Shown piece after piece: positions 35,701 through 45,429 of a DNA stretch of 64,000 nucleotides. The DNA comes from Liquidambar formosana (Eukaryota > Streptophyta > Magnoliopsida > Saxifragales > Altingiaceae): contig JBBPBK010000136.1 of assembly GCA_039720395.1 (NCBI GenBank), forward strand, positions 1 through 64,000, in the 5' to 3' direction. The notes beneath the pieces were generated by a model. The model searched no databases. It was given only the letters and a program-made list of their open reading frames with translations, and was not told the DNA's origin. How positions within the stretch are numbered: position 1 is the first letter of the stretch; the number at the start of each line of letters is the position of its first letter. A program made the translations under genes and the position numbers.

Positions 35701-38700
35701 GTTAAGTAAAAGAACTATTGACATGCCATAGATATTCTATTCCTTGAGTCTTTAAATCCTCTTGAGTTTCTTCAGAGTCATTTTGTTTGTCTTCTGTCTT
35801 TCTCTATCAAGTCTTCTTTTCTTTCACAAGTCATGGCCGTGAGATGCCTCCACTACTTCAAGAATGTCTTCTCTGCAAAGTCCAAGTCTCGTGTCCTTGA
35901 TAAGGTCATAAATTCTTTCTCGACGAGAAGCCTCCCTTTCGCCCAAATCATCCTTCAACCATTGCTTGTATTCTTTATTCATCTCGAAAGGTCCTTCAGT
36001 GTTCGCAATCCGAGTCAATTTTAGGTCTGTAGGCCAGCGAGTCCTCACCCACTTGATTATGGTAGGATCGACAGGTTCCATAGAGCAACAAGGTCCTGTT
36101 AAGGACGGTATGGTTTGCATAGCGCCCATCTGGCGAAGAATTCTCGAAGTCCAATAGAAGGAAGTCGATCTCAGTCCTATGAGTTTGACAAAAGCATACC
36201 CCGAGGTTCAAAAAAATACCTGCTCTTTACACCCCCATGTGAAGACATACCATTTGATGTTTCGCCACGACAGTGTGTGGAAGTAACCCAACCAACCTCG
36301 TAAAGAGAATGGCCCAGGGAGTTCAACTCGGCGTAGACAAAAGTGCTGGGGCTTGTACGGATTGATAGGGGTGGGAGATAGAAAGTTTAAGCGCCTGAGT
36401 AGCCACATTTGCAGTAAAAAGGGCCTACCTTCTAAAGGCGCTTTGGGGTTGCCATGAACCTTATCTAAACCATTCAAGGTTTCAGCTAATACCAAGGGAA
36501 TGATGTTATGTCGCTTGAGAAGAGGGGCAACCAACTCACATATTTGAACAGGGGCTTGAAGAGTGCCGGTGGAGATGAGAAAGCGACCAATTAAACAGAA
36601 AGCGAGTGCACGCTGAATTTGAGGGGTGAAAGTCAGAGTACCTTCGCTATCATGAGCCAAGAATGAGGTTGCTAACTTCATTAAGTCCACCATATGATCC
36701 TTGACAAAGATCGTTGCGTCCCTTTGAGGAATGCTAAGACAATCCGAGAAGGAAGCAAGGTAATCAGAGCAAGGTGTAGGAAGAATGAATGGCCCTGCGG
36801 GCGAAACTCCAAATAAAGCACAGAATTCCTCCATGGTTGGGCATAATTCTTCATAATTGAATCGAAAGACATGGAGTTGAGGATCCCAGAAGTATGTAGC
36901 CGCGGTGAGAAGAGCCGTCTCGAGCTTCATGTGCCTTATGGAGAGCAATGGTTCCAAGCCGAAGTGCTTAAACTCAGTTTTGTCTTTGGCAGCCATGACT
37001 GCCAAAAACCCTCTTAAGAACCCATCCAAGGCTTCCATAATTATTGTCAATGAAAATAGGTGAGTTAGAAGGCTCCCCTCATGTGTTTTTATAGGGAAAG
37101 CGTCACAAATTCGAGTCCTAGAAGGAGTAGAATCGTTAAAATAGGAAAAAACCTGAAAAATCACGAAAAAACGCGTCAACCTCGGGTAACCGTCCGGGGC
37201 CAGATGGTCACCTGAGGCCCCCGCCTTGTTTTGCCTTGTTTCGCCCGGTTTTGCCTATTTTCGCGTTCGGATGGCCTTTTTAGGCCATTTTCACTCCTAT
37301 GAACTCATATTGACTCAAAATGAGAAAGGCACCATAACATCATCATGATAGATTCAAACAAGCACAACAAGTATCCATAGCAAGGGATAAGGAAGCTGGT
37401 TTTAGGTGGCAATTACAAAACACAAGCATAAAATGCAAAAAGATAGCCATTGTCTCATTGTTTCTACAAGCCCAACAAAAAAGTAAATGAACTCAGCGGT
37501 TCCCAGAGCTTCTTTTGCGGCTCGGCCCAGCTCCGTCACAACCCCCACGAGGTGTTCTAGGAGGGCGCATTGCTGGTGGTGGCTGCATATACAAAATCCA
37601 TTGCAAAGAAGTCAAGTATGAGAATAGGGTTGGTTGAAAACCACAAATGGGAACTTTAAAATGGGTTGAACACTTACCATGACATCCAAACGGGCTTCCG
37701 CTATAGATTTGGCTAGGCTCATCCTCACAAGGTCACGCCTCAAGCCCTCACTAAGGTCGATGAACTCTTGGGCATATGCCGCAGGCACCTAGGGTAATCA
37801 ATAAGGATAAAATTGAAGGTAATGTTCAAAGAAAGAAAGAAATACCCATAAAGAAAGAAATACCCATAAAGAGAACTCACTTGTTCTCGATTTGGGTTGA
37901 TCCTAGGAGATTCATCAAATGCAGGATGAGTGATGGCGGCCTTGACAAAGTCCGACCCACAGCACAAATTAATGAACCAATTAGGCTGAGGCAAGGGTAG
38001 TGACCTATCCCCCTCCATCTCATCATCCTCAGAGCCAGGAACTACTCCTGAGCCCACTGTTGAGCTATGCCCTCGTGCTCGTCGACCCTGAAAGTGTTCA
38101 CCTATTAAATAGAGTCTCTATCAAAAGAGAAGGCTAGGAGAGCCTCAAAGACTTACCCCCTGAGGAGGGAGGCCTGTCACCCTAGGCCTCATCAGATATT
38201 GGAAACAGAAAGTGTCATATGCAATGTCAGGAGAAGTGAACTCTTCCGCATCCCAGCCTCTCAGGGCATCCCACAACTCCTCCCCCTCCATCAAGTTAGC
38301 ATGCCTCATGTTAAGTGGTGGTAGCATTGGAGCCATGGCTGCATTCACATCACCCATGACTTGTCGTAAGACACACTCCCCTAGGTACCAGTACCTACCC
38401 ACGGGGCCCTCCAAGAGCACCCTCTTGCCAGTCAGCATCAGGCTAGGAATGCATCGCTTGGGTAGCATTGGTACCCATATCTTCCATGGATTCCATTCAA
38501 TCTGTTCAAAAATCCAAAATGAGAAATTGGGAGTAAAAAGAAAAGGAAAAGAATAGGGAAAGAATTTCACCATATCAGCAGTGAGGCTTGCTAGGTGAGC
38601 TCTAGCAAAGGCGTAATCATGACGATTCGCCGCCCGGATAGACACATAACTAGGAGAGTAATTCTTGAGGGTAGGCCATTTGATGGTTTCCTCAGCAAGG

Positions 38701-41700
38701 GATGGGGACATAGGTTAAGGTACTCATAGCACCAAACCTGTCAAAAGTTGAGAAAAGAGTCAAAAAGAAAATATAATATAAGAAAAAAATAAAAAGAAAT
38801 GAAAGGGAAGTAGCATTACCTCCCAAACAAAGGGCATCCCGCCAAAGTCCTTGGTCACTCCGCGTGACATGTCACACATTGTGCGATACATGGTGACTAG
38901 AGCAGCCCCTCCCCAGTTGAATTTCCTGATCTTGTCAACATCCTGCATGCTTGCAAGAAGACCCAAAGGGGCTAGGTCGCCCGTCCCCGCAAAGAATGTG
39001 CATAAGATCATGTACAGAAGGAATGCCCTTATAATACAATCGGGGCTCGCACCCTCGCTCTCCCTTTGTTTGGCAAACTTGTTAAAAAGCCAAGTACGGC
39101 GCACTACTTTCTTGATTACCTCAACTTCCATCCCAAGGTAAGCTAGGAGATAATCCTCATCCGTGTGAGCCTCTTCATAGAACTCCAAGCTTTTGCCCTT
39201 AATGCTCAAGCCCGTGATCATGGTGAAATCCTTGGGGGTTAGTGTCATCTCCCCAAAGCCAAAGTGGAATGTATTGGTGGTATCCCACCATAGCTCAGAC
39301 AAGGCTAGCAAGGCTTGCCTATCACATTGGTCATTCCACAAAGAGTCTAGGAATGGACCAAAACCAGCCTTTTCGACATAGCCCTTGGTAATGGGTTGGA
39401 AGTTTTACATGTTCCGCCACCATTCAATGAGTCCTTTGATAGAGGACCGAGTGCGCATGTCCTGAAAGTTAGGCTATAGCCATTGAAAATACCTTGAGAG
39501 TTAGTTGAAAGAACATGGAAATAATAAGCTTACACTAGCAATTGGTTTCAAATTGTTTTCTAAAAGATGTCAAAAGGTTGCTTTTATTCATGAAATGAAT
39601 TGCTAATGGATGTTTATGAGTTTACTTGTTCATATGCCTTAATTTGGTAAGGATTGAACACTTTTTTATCACTTGGGCATTTTATCGAACACTTGGTGGG
39701 TGACACCTCCCAAGCCTTGAAACAAAAGAATTTTGTATGGTTAATCCTTGCTAAATCATAGCATATTACTCACTTGAGGGTTTACTTGGCGATATACATT
39801 GATTTGGTAAAGATTGAACATCTTTATTTCACTTGGGAATTTTATTGAACACTTGGCGGGTGCCATTTTTCAAGCTTTCAAATGAAAAGAATTTGTGTGT
39901 TCAATCCTTGCCAAATCAAGGGATATCACTCAACAAACCAAGGGGTATTCAAAAAAAGTAGAAGGGAATGCAATTTCATCAAAAGAATCGAAAGATTCAA
40001 AAGAAAAGTGTTAAGTTGGGTAAACTTACTTCTTGTTGGGAATGGATGAATGAGAGATGTTTGTCGGTTTTAAGCAACACCCTAGCTTGTGGAGCATCAT
40101 AGAGTGGTGCCTTGTACTTGCTTTTGACCCCATAGAATGGATACTTGGTGCTTGAGTCCTTGCTTGATGACATCCTTGATGATGGAGTTGGGTTTGTGAA
40201 AAATGGGTTTGATTTGGTTTGATTTCCAAAGATGGTGTGAATTGGTTGTTTTGATTGTTAAATGGGCTTGATTTGTTGTTGTTTGATGTGTATTTGATGT
40301 TTGGATTGAATGTTTTTGAAGTAGGAATGAGAGAATGAGAGTTGGAGAGGATGGAATGAGAGTTTAGAGAGAGAAACTCTCTAATTTTCGGGTTAGGTGA
40401 ATGTGAGAATGAGTGGGCAAACATGGGTTTAAAAACCCAGAAATTTCTCAATGGTGGGCTCGGGTAACCGTCCCACCCTGGACGGTCAGCCGTCTTGCCC
40501 TGGACGGTTGACCATCTGAGGGCAGATGGTCACCCTAGCCCGCCTTGCTCGTTTGCCCCGTCTCGTGCGTTTGCGACCTCTAAACTTCTCCAAATTGACT
40601 TTTTGTGCAATCCTTGAGTTATGGGATGAATATATCCCTCAAGTTTATCAAGTTTCAATGAAATTTTTGAATCTTGGGTGATTGTATTCGCCCGCATAAC
40701 GAGGAATTGTAATAGCCATGATAAATGGCTTTCTCATGAAATGAGCTTGGTGTTGAATTGATTGACTTGCAAGTCTTGGAATTCAATTCTCTAGGAGATG
40801 ATAGTGATATCATATCATGTGATAAAGATAATTTCACATGAATTTCCTTGCTAATCATGTGATAAAGATAACTTCACATGAAATGATGATTCATAAGCTA
40901 TGCTAGTTACGAAGTAACTTGCTATCTTTGTGAAGAGGGCATGAAATGCACTTTGTTTTTCAATCAATTGACTTTCAAAATCAATGTTGTATCATGTGAT
41001 AAAGATAATTTCACATGAAATGACATGAAATAAGCTTGATTTCCAATCAATTAACTCTCAATTCAATGTCATTTCATGTGATAAAGATAATTTCACATGA
41101 AATGACAAGAAATGAACTTGATTTCAAGTTAAATGACTCTCAATACATTAGCATTTCATGTGATAAAGATAATTTCACATAAAATGAACTTGATTTTGAG
41201 TTGAATGACTCCCAGTACACTGTCATTCCATGTGATAAGGATAGTTTCACATGAAATGATAAGAAATGAGCTTGATTTTGAATCAATTGACTTGTAATTG
41301 GGTCTCATATCATGTGATAAAGACAATTTCACATGAAATGACGATTCAAGAGTTATGAAATAACTCCCTGTCTTTGTTGTTTCCACAGAAAGTGGCATAA
41401 TTTCACATGAAATGATGATTCATGAGTTATGAAATAACTCCCTGTCTTTGTTGTTTCCACTGAAAGTGGCATGAAATCATAATTTCACATGAAATGATGA
41501 GTAATGAGTTATGAAATAACTCACCACCTTTGTTATCCCCAGTGAGACTGGCATGAAATGCACTTGTTTTTTAATTGATGGACATTCAATTCAAATTCAT
41601 ATGAAATGATGACTTATAAGTTATGAAATAACTCGTTTTGAGAATTACCAATGAAATTGGTAGGATACCTTGTGATGCACTAGTGCAACTAGCTTTGCAT

Positions 41701-44700
41701 CATGAGAAGACCATGTGGATATCACTAATGTAATTAGTGCATGGTAAAGGCATTTGCATGAGCGCACTAACGAAGTTGGCATGCATAGAAATGCATTCAA
41801 TTCTTTGCTTCGATGAAATCGTCGCATACTTGGATATGACGAAGTCTATCCTTATGGTTCCATTTGAGTTTATTGGTATTAATGAAATTAATCCATCAAA
41901 CAAAAATGTGTTGTTATATCACTAATGCAATTAGTGCAGGCATTTGCATGAGCGCACCAACGAATGTTGGTATGCAATCAATTATTTGCTTCGATGAAAT
42001 CGTCGTATGCTTGGATATGACGAAGTCTATCCTTTTGATTCCATTTGAGTTTGTTGGTATTAATGAGATTAATCCATCAAACAAAAATGGGTTGTTCTTT
42101 GATCATTGGCTCGCAAGTGAAACCTGTTCACCAATGAAGGGCTTCTGCCACACCCCATTTTCACCTTAGCTAGGACATATCATTTCATGTAGGATTTTGA
42201 GTCCTTTTTGAGTCTAGTCTTTTGCGTTGAGTTTCTATGGCATTGAATATCATGTGTATGAATTTTGAAGTGATTTGGAGTTCATCTCGATAGTCAATAA
42301 GAGCTTTTGCGACTTCAAGGGCATAATCGTCTTTTAAGTCGTATATTTTCCATTTGACCTTGAAATGAATCCCGAGTCATTCCCTCGAGTTCATATGGTT
42401 ATATAGAGTCCATATATAGGTTCAATTTCATGAATTAATGGTTTAAGATCAATTCGGCTCGTAATGGTTCGGGTTGGCTAAAAGACCCTTTCTTGGTTTG
42501 CTCAAATTGACTCATAAGACCCAACCAATTTTCTCTCATTTAACTCAAATTGGGCTTTATTTATGTCCTAAACATGTTTAGAAAGATCAATTTTCGATTG
42601 GGAAAGCATTCGGTTCGACCTTGTGTACAAACCCAGCTTAGCGACAGTGAAGCACCATGGTTAACCACTTTTGTAAAACCTAACCATGCACCCATGGTTA
42701 AGGATTTTTGTCCTAAAATGCCTAAAAATGTGTTCCCTTTCGAAACACGGTCGTTTTGGCTTTTATTTCGTCAAAATCGGACTTAATTTGAAGATTTTAG
42801 GACTTCTACAGCAAGTAGAAGTCAAAACCAAAGCGGAAATAGGAGACCCTCGGGTAACCGTCCGGGGCTGGACGGTCAGCCGTCCAAGCCCAGACGGCTA
42901 ACAGTCTGGGGCAAGATGGTCACCCGAGGAATCCTACTTTAAGTCAACTTCTGACTTTATCTTCCCTCTTTTGATGGTTTCCTCCGCCAAAACAACTTGT
43001 CTGAGCTTAGGAGTGTGTAGGTCTGAGTTGTCTGAGCACCAAGAGAATCTCTAATAGCCCTAGGATCATTATTTAATGAATTAATCTTAGCCATTGGTTT
43101 AGGGGGTCAGTTCTCTATATAAAGGACATGATATTCAGCACATAAGAGGAGGTTAATTGCACTTTACACATAGAGAGAGAGGGAGCTACGAGTTTGGAGA
43201 GCTAGAAGGACATCAAGAGGAGGCTCTTCAACCCCAAGCAAGCAAGGAAACAAGAGGTTTGAAGACAAGGAAGAGTCTACAAGAGGTAAGCATGTCTCTT
43301 TAATGCTGAACATGAATTTTCTGCTTCTCCTTCTTTTCTTTCTTCTTCTCTTTCTTCTTCTTCTTTTAAGATAGTTATGGTGCGTGAAGTTGCTCTTCTT
43401 GTGGATTGAATTCAATGTTTGTGTGATGTTATATGAACGATTTTAGGATGGTTTATGGCTTTATATGCTTGATAATCCTTGGTTTACTAAGGATTAGATA
43501 GCTTTACTTCTTTTTATCCTCTTAAATTATGCGTAGTCCACATGTTTAGGTTGCTGTGATTATTATCATGAATTGATGCTCCTGTTAGTTAATATATATG
43601 ATATGAATGATATTCATGATAATTTGAGCATGTCTTAGAGTTGTTTTATAGGTTTTAATGCATAGTTGTGAGATTAGGGTTTCGATAACCCTGAAATCGC
43701 GTAGGTCTTATACAGCATGCTTAGCTTAGCTTTTTGAGTTGTTGCTCATCATAGTCATTCTATATATGCTGCATATAGTTGAATCATGCTAGGTTTGCAT
43801 TCATATAGTATGTTTTATAGGTTTTTTGGAGATATTATCCTTTTCTAAGGATAATTATCCTTTTCATTGAGTGAGGTTTTGCATGAGAGCTTTCTGTGAT
43901 GAGTTTAAGCATAAAATCACTTCTATTGTGTTCTAGGATATATATTTTACGTAGGATATGCTGATTGCACCTCCCCATAACGACTTTTTTACGTGAAATT
44001 ATCTTAGGATAGTTTTGCTTAAGAAAGCTCGCCGTAGGGAGGCCTATTTTCATATATTACATAAAATGACATCTTTTTTGTTAGAATATGCTTTGTTATC
44101 ATGTTTATTGATGTTATTGGGGTCTCCCATGCTTGTTAATGTGTCTTTCATAGGTCTTTATGCATGTTAGTCGAGTCATTGCATGTAGGATTGAGTTAAA
44201 GTCCGTAGTTATTCATTATTCTTGTTGTTTGCATGATTAATGGATGATTTTAGGCCTTGTCAAGGTGCTGTCCAGATTAGTATTTTGTTTTCTTTGCATG
44301 ATTGTGTGCACTTGTAAGGGTGCAAATAGGTGCAATGCTTGTCCTATTGCAAATAGGGCTGCTATGGTCTGAAATGGCTAATGCTAGGAGCTTGTGTGCT
44401 CGGGTAAGTAGGGTTTGAAGGTGCCCCAATTCACCTTTCTTTTTCTTTCTTTTCTCTTCTCCCTCCTAGGGTTACTTCTTAATACAAGTCTATGGTTTTA
44501 ATCAAAGGTTTCTTTCAATAATAAATTCTGTTTTTTTATCAAGGTTTCCATTTTGTGGAAGTTTTCCTAAATTCAAACTTGTTTATTCAATTCTCTTTCA
44601 AATAAGGAAACCTAGGGTTTTTACCATAGGTTTGTATTAGGTTGTAACCCTATTTCTTTTCGAACTACGTGGACTTTGATCCATGTATTTCGCTGCATGG

Positions 44701-45429
44701 TACGTAGGCGCTCGTTGTGAGGCTCAAGTCCATTCTAGGATCCAAGTATCCTAGGTTTTTCTTCTCTTTTCTTCTTTTTCTGTTTTGTTTTACTTGTTTG
44801 ATTATGCATTGATGAGATGGATGGATGGAATATATGTTATGCATGCTGCCTTGTGATGATATATGATGATATTTGAGTGAAAAAGATCTTAAGTTAGCCC
44901 AATCAAATTAAGAGACCAATTCGGGCGATGTAGGTGCCTATGGGCTTTGCCCAGAACCTTCCCACGTCGTAACTTAGCCCCCGAATCCAATTTTCTAGTT
45001 TCAAAGACTTTGCTTTTCCTTTAATGGAGTCATATGGTTTTTGAAAATAAAACATTTTTATGGTTTTCCTCTTTTCCTTAAAAAATGAGGTGGCGACTCC
45101 TTTTTTGTTTGTTGTCTTTCACACCTATCATTTTGCCAAATCCTTGTGGGCCGTTTTCCGGGGTTCACAGGCCTTATGTCATGAGCCCTGAATACAAGAC
45201 ATGGTTGAAAACTAGCTTGGGTGAAAGAGAAACCCTACGCAGGGAAAGGATTTATGACCTTATCAAGGACACAAGGCTTGGATTTTGTAGGGAAGACATT
45301 GCTTTGTCAATCAATTGTAGGGAAGCAGTGGAAGCAGCACATGTCCGTGATTTACGAAAGAAGCGAAGACTCGAAAGAAAGGAGCAGAAAGCAAACCAAG
45401 AGACTCTTAAGAAAATCAAAAGGACTTGA
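23775..45429 (+). CDS. DUF7745-like antisense gene of B, split by element A
   Basis: Two coding blocks, 23775-24824 (350 codons) and 45175-45429 (84 codons plus stop), separated only by element A and its GGCCT duplication. No internal stop is seen, giving a 434-residue protein before the insertion. The N-terminal half has the family block 'AATYFWDPQLHVFCF' (about residues 49-63) and 'PTMEEFCALYGV' (about 70-81). A middle 'LAETLNSLDKVH...LQMWLFERLNF' block follows, and the C-terminus is very Lys/Arg-rich. The domain name is from remembered family motifs and its biochemical function is unknown. It has its own TATA box and palindromic module, and is convergent with pol. Confidence 0.85.
24820..24824. 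repeat. Left target-site duplication of A (GGCCT)
   Basis: GGCCT precedes TGTCACACC at 24825 and recurs at 45170-45174 after the 3' LTR. Confidence 0.95.
25531..25566 (+). promoter_or_regulatory. Collapsed palindromic module (36 bp) in 5' LTR of A
   Basis: Outer arms only: CTCGGGTAACCGTCCGGGGC followed by AAGATGGTCACCCGAG. Relative to the 3' LTR, 44 bp between two GGGGC repeats are gone. Its distance to the TATA box (188 bp) is unchanged. Confidence 0.85.
25754..25761 (+). promoter_or_regulatory. TATA box in 5' LTR of A
   Basis: TATATAAA, the probable core promoter for the genomic RNA of A. The same box is at 43116-43123 in the 3' LTR. Confidence 0.8.
27799..27816 (+). promoter_or_regulatory. 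Primer binding site of A
   Basis: TGGCGACTCCACTGGGGA, three bases after the LTR. This is the arginine-tRNA-type site known from Ogre/Tat elements. Confidence 0.85.
27817..28476 (+). other. 5' untranslated leader of A
   Basis: About 650 bp between primer site and the gag frame. It is collinear with 52353-53036 in B. I see no open frame or clear repeat in it. Confidence 0.6.
28477..30549 (+). pseudogene. gag of element A
   Basis: One frame, with the likely ATG at 28567 (MVEERTSNRG); the frame is open further upstream but without an ATG. Capsid-type block 'LEKFDGIGCPKTHLKMYVRA' (about 28984) and 'STLKWFLSLEEN', then 'TKQGVNETFSAFITRWR'. Two zinc-knuckle-like motifs of the form C-x2-[YH]-x4-H-x4-C follow: CKFYQAKGHLTNRC and CLYHQAPGHDTEDC. 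Three premature stops: TAG 29152-29154 (Trp in B), TGA 29833-29835 (Gln in B) and TAG 30547-30549 (Trp in B). The frame continues without shift into protease. Confidence 0.85.
30553..31871 (+). pseudogene. Protease and G-patch-like region of A (end of exon 1)
   Basis: Same frame as gag. The retropepsin motif reads NNGSALNVCP at about 30784, where B has DNGSALNVCP, so the catalytic Asp is changed to Asn. The flap and C-terminal part ('FNLLLGRPWIH') are conserved. TAA at 31093-31095 interrupts the frame. Downstream, 'MKKMSFFLGMGLGRRQQGIP' (about 31272-31331) resembles a G-patch. The exon ends at 31871 with two bases of a codon, and the intron donor follows. Confidence 0.8.
31872..32040 (+). other. 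Intron between protease and RT, element A
   Basis: 169 bp, donor AGCTT|GTAGGT, acceptor TTATTTGCAG|T. Joining 31871 to 32041 keeps one reading frame (phase 2) and skips the TAG at 31873-31875. B has a matching intron. Ogre elements are known for an intron at this position. Confidence 0.85.
32041..35418 (+). pseudogene. RT-RNase H-aRNase H-integrase of element A
   Basis: Second exon, starting in frame after the intron. RT has 'VRMCVDFRNLN' and the catalytic YVDD (32816-32827). A gypsy RNase H follows ('ATGAMLAQY', 'YNALEKACVALVWATQKLRHY'). A second, archaeal-type RNase H starts near 33693 (YFDGA, AEYEA, DSALI, ADALA), the mark of the Tat lineage. Integrase has an H-H-C-C finger (HEGVGAPH...CHKCQ) and the core 'GIDIIG', 'ISDNGQHF'. 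TAG at 34805-34807 (Gln in B) and a one-base deletion near 34935 break it; the C-terminus continues at 34945-35418. Confidence 0.9.
35419..35823. other. Convergent intergenic stretch of A with purine tract
   Basis: Between integrase stop and the present stop of the antisense DUF7745-like gene. It has an A/G-only run at about 35500-35560. The antisense gene probably once ended further left, near 35746, as in C. No other gene. Confidence 0.65.
35824..37038 (-). pseudogene. Antisense DUF7745-like gene of A
   Basis: ATG at 37038, chosen because a TATAAAAA box lies 48 bp upstream; an ATG further up would be upstream of that box. The protein has 'LETALLTAATYFWDPQL', 'PTMEEFCALFGVSPAGPF', 'LAETLNGLDKVHGN' and 'INPYKPQHFCLRRVELPG', parallel to B. 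TGA at 36208-36210 (Arg in B) interrupts the frame at codon 277. The frame then continues to TGA at 35824-35826, which cuts off the basic tail present in B and C. Domain name from recalled motifs. Confidence 0.85.
37086..37093 (-). promoter_or_regulatory. TATA box of DUF7745-like gene, A
   Basis: TATAAAAA on the minus strand, 88 bp from the palindromic module, identical to C. Confidence 0.8.
37181..37216 (-). promoter_or_regulatory. Collapsed palindromic module, DUF7745 promoter of A
   Basis: 36 bp remain: CTCGGGTAACCGTCCGGGGC plus CAGATGGTCACCTGAG. The same 44 bp are missing as in the 5' LTR of this element. Confidence 0.85.
37493..40173 (-). pseudogene. PMD gene of element A (7 exons, antisense)
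   Basis: Plant mobile domain-like protein, about 568 residues over exons 40173-40030, 39461-38820, 38737-38571, 38501-38157, 38087-37881, 37788-37678 and 37582-37493. All six introns are GT-AG (donors GTAAGT, GTAATG, GTGAAA, GTAAGT, GTGAGT, GTAAGT). Exon 2 carries the family pattern: 'AGFGPFLDSLWND', 'LSELWWDTTNTFHFGFGEM', 'TLTPKDFTMITGL' and 'FNWGGAALVTMYR'. Exon 4 has 'RYWYLGECVLRQV'. The C-terminus has a basic GPSRKRSSGNR tail. Damage: TAA early in exon 2 (near 39390) and a one-base deletion in exon 3. PMD proteins occur as plant silencing or development factors and in transposons; the function here is unknown. Confidence 0.88.
39462..40029 (-). other. Intron 1 of the PMD gene in A, with internal repeats
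   Basis: 568 bp. It holds two diverged copies of a ~60-bp block ('GGTAARGATTGAACA' ... 'GAACACTTGGYGGGTG') starting near 39648 and 39809, related to the repeats in B's intron 1. No coding potential. Confidence 0.7.
40426..40439 (-). promoter_or_regulatory. TTTAAA-type core promoter palindrome of PMD gene, A
   Basis: GGGTTTTTAAACCC on the minus strand, 20 bp from the palindromic module and 253 bp before the ATG. Conserved with B. Confidence 0.5.
40459..40538 (-). promoter_or_regulatory. 80-bp palindromic module, PMD promoter of A
   Basis: Full-length 80-bp copy (CTCGGGTAACCGTC ... GATGGTCACCCTAG). It is diverged in the centre but keeps the total length and outer arms. Confidence 0.8.
40816..41335. 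repeat. Array of CATGTGA/TCACATG hairpins in A
   Basis: Seven 25-bp palindromic units (CATGTGATAAAGATAATTTC then ACATG) at 40816, 40856, 40993, 41075, 41157, 41229 and 41311. Most are 72-82 bp apart. Arms extend to TTTCATGTGA/TCACATGAAA in several. Non-coding, between the PMD promoter and the 3' LTR. Confidence 0.85.
41336..42127. repeat. Further mixed hairpins before the 3' LTR of A
   Basis: Recurring small palindromes: GAGTTATGAAATAACTC, CCACTGAAAGTGG, ACCAATGAAATTGGT, CACTAATGTAATTAGTG. A ~200-bp block is repeated twice (about 41720-41900 and 41920-42080). No supported gene; the short frames here are products of the repeat. Confidence 0.75.
42128..42145 (+). promoter_or_regulatory. Candidate polypurine tract of A
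   Basis: TTCACCAATGAAGGGCTTC-type sequence immediately before the 3' LTR, conserved in B (8253-8269, minus). Role inferred from position. Confidence 0.5.
42146..45169 (+). repeat. 3' LTR of A
   Basis: 3,024 bp, beginning TGCCACACCCC (the 5' LTR has TGTCAC) and ending GGGTTCACA, followed by the GGCCT duplication. It keeps the full 80-bp module (42849-42928), TATATAAA (43116-43123) and the AAGGATAATTATCCTT palindrome (43847-43862). Confidence 0.95.
42849..42928 (+). promoter_or_regulatory. 80-bp palindromic module in 3' LTR of A
   Basis: Complete copy, 188 bp upstream of TATATAAA. It shows what the 5' LTR has lost. Confidence 0.85.
45170..45174. repeat. Right target-site duplication of A (GGCCT)
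   Basis: Matches 24820-24824. After it the DUF7745-like frame of B resumes (YVMSPEYKTW). Confidence 0.95.

Larger units (their letters stand above)
24825..45169 (+). mobile_element. Element A: complete Ogre-like Ty3/gypsy retrotransposon
   Basis: 20,345 bp, perfect 5-bp TSD, LTRs 24825-27795 and 42146-45169, arginine-tRNA-type primer site, gag-protease frame, 169-bp intron, and pol with two RNase H domains and integrase. Two antisense genes (DUF7745-like 35824-37038 and PMD 37493-40173) and a hairpin-rich region precede the 3' LTR. It is inserted in the DUF7745-like gene of B. All its genes carry stops or frameshifts. Confidence 0.97.

Noticed and set aside
37039..37179. Earlier ATG at 37179 for the DUF7745-like gene of A
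   Set aside because: It lies upstream of the TATA box at 37086-37093 and is not conserved in B or C; the ATG at 37038 is conserved.
37493..40173. PMD gene as an ordinary host gene next to transposons
   Set aside because: The same gene with the same exon layout sits at the same position inside A, B and C, between integrase and 3' LTR.
45085..45429. Single 114-codon gene starting MRWRLLF
   Set aside because: It is a chimera of the end of the A LTR with the resumed DUF7745-like frame of B; the true upstream part is at 23775-24824.
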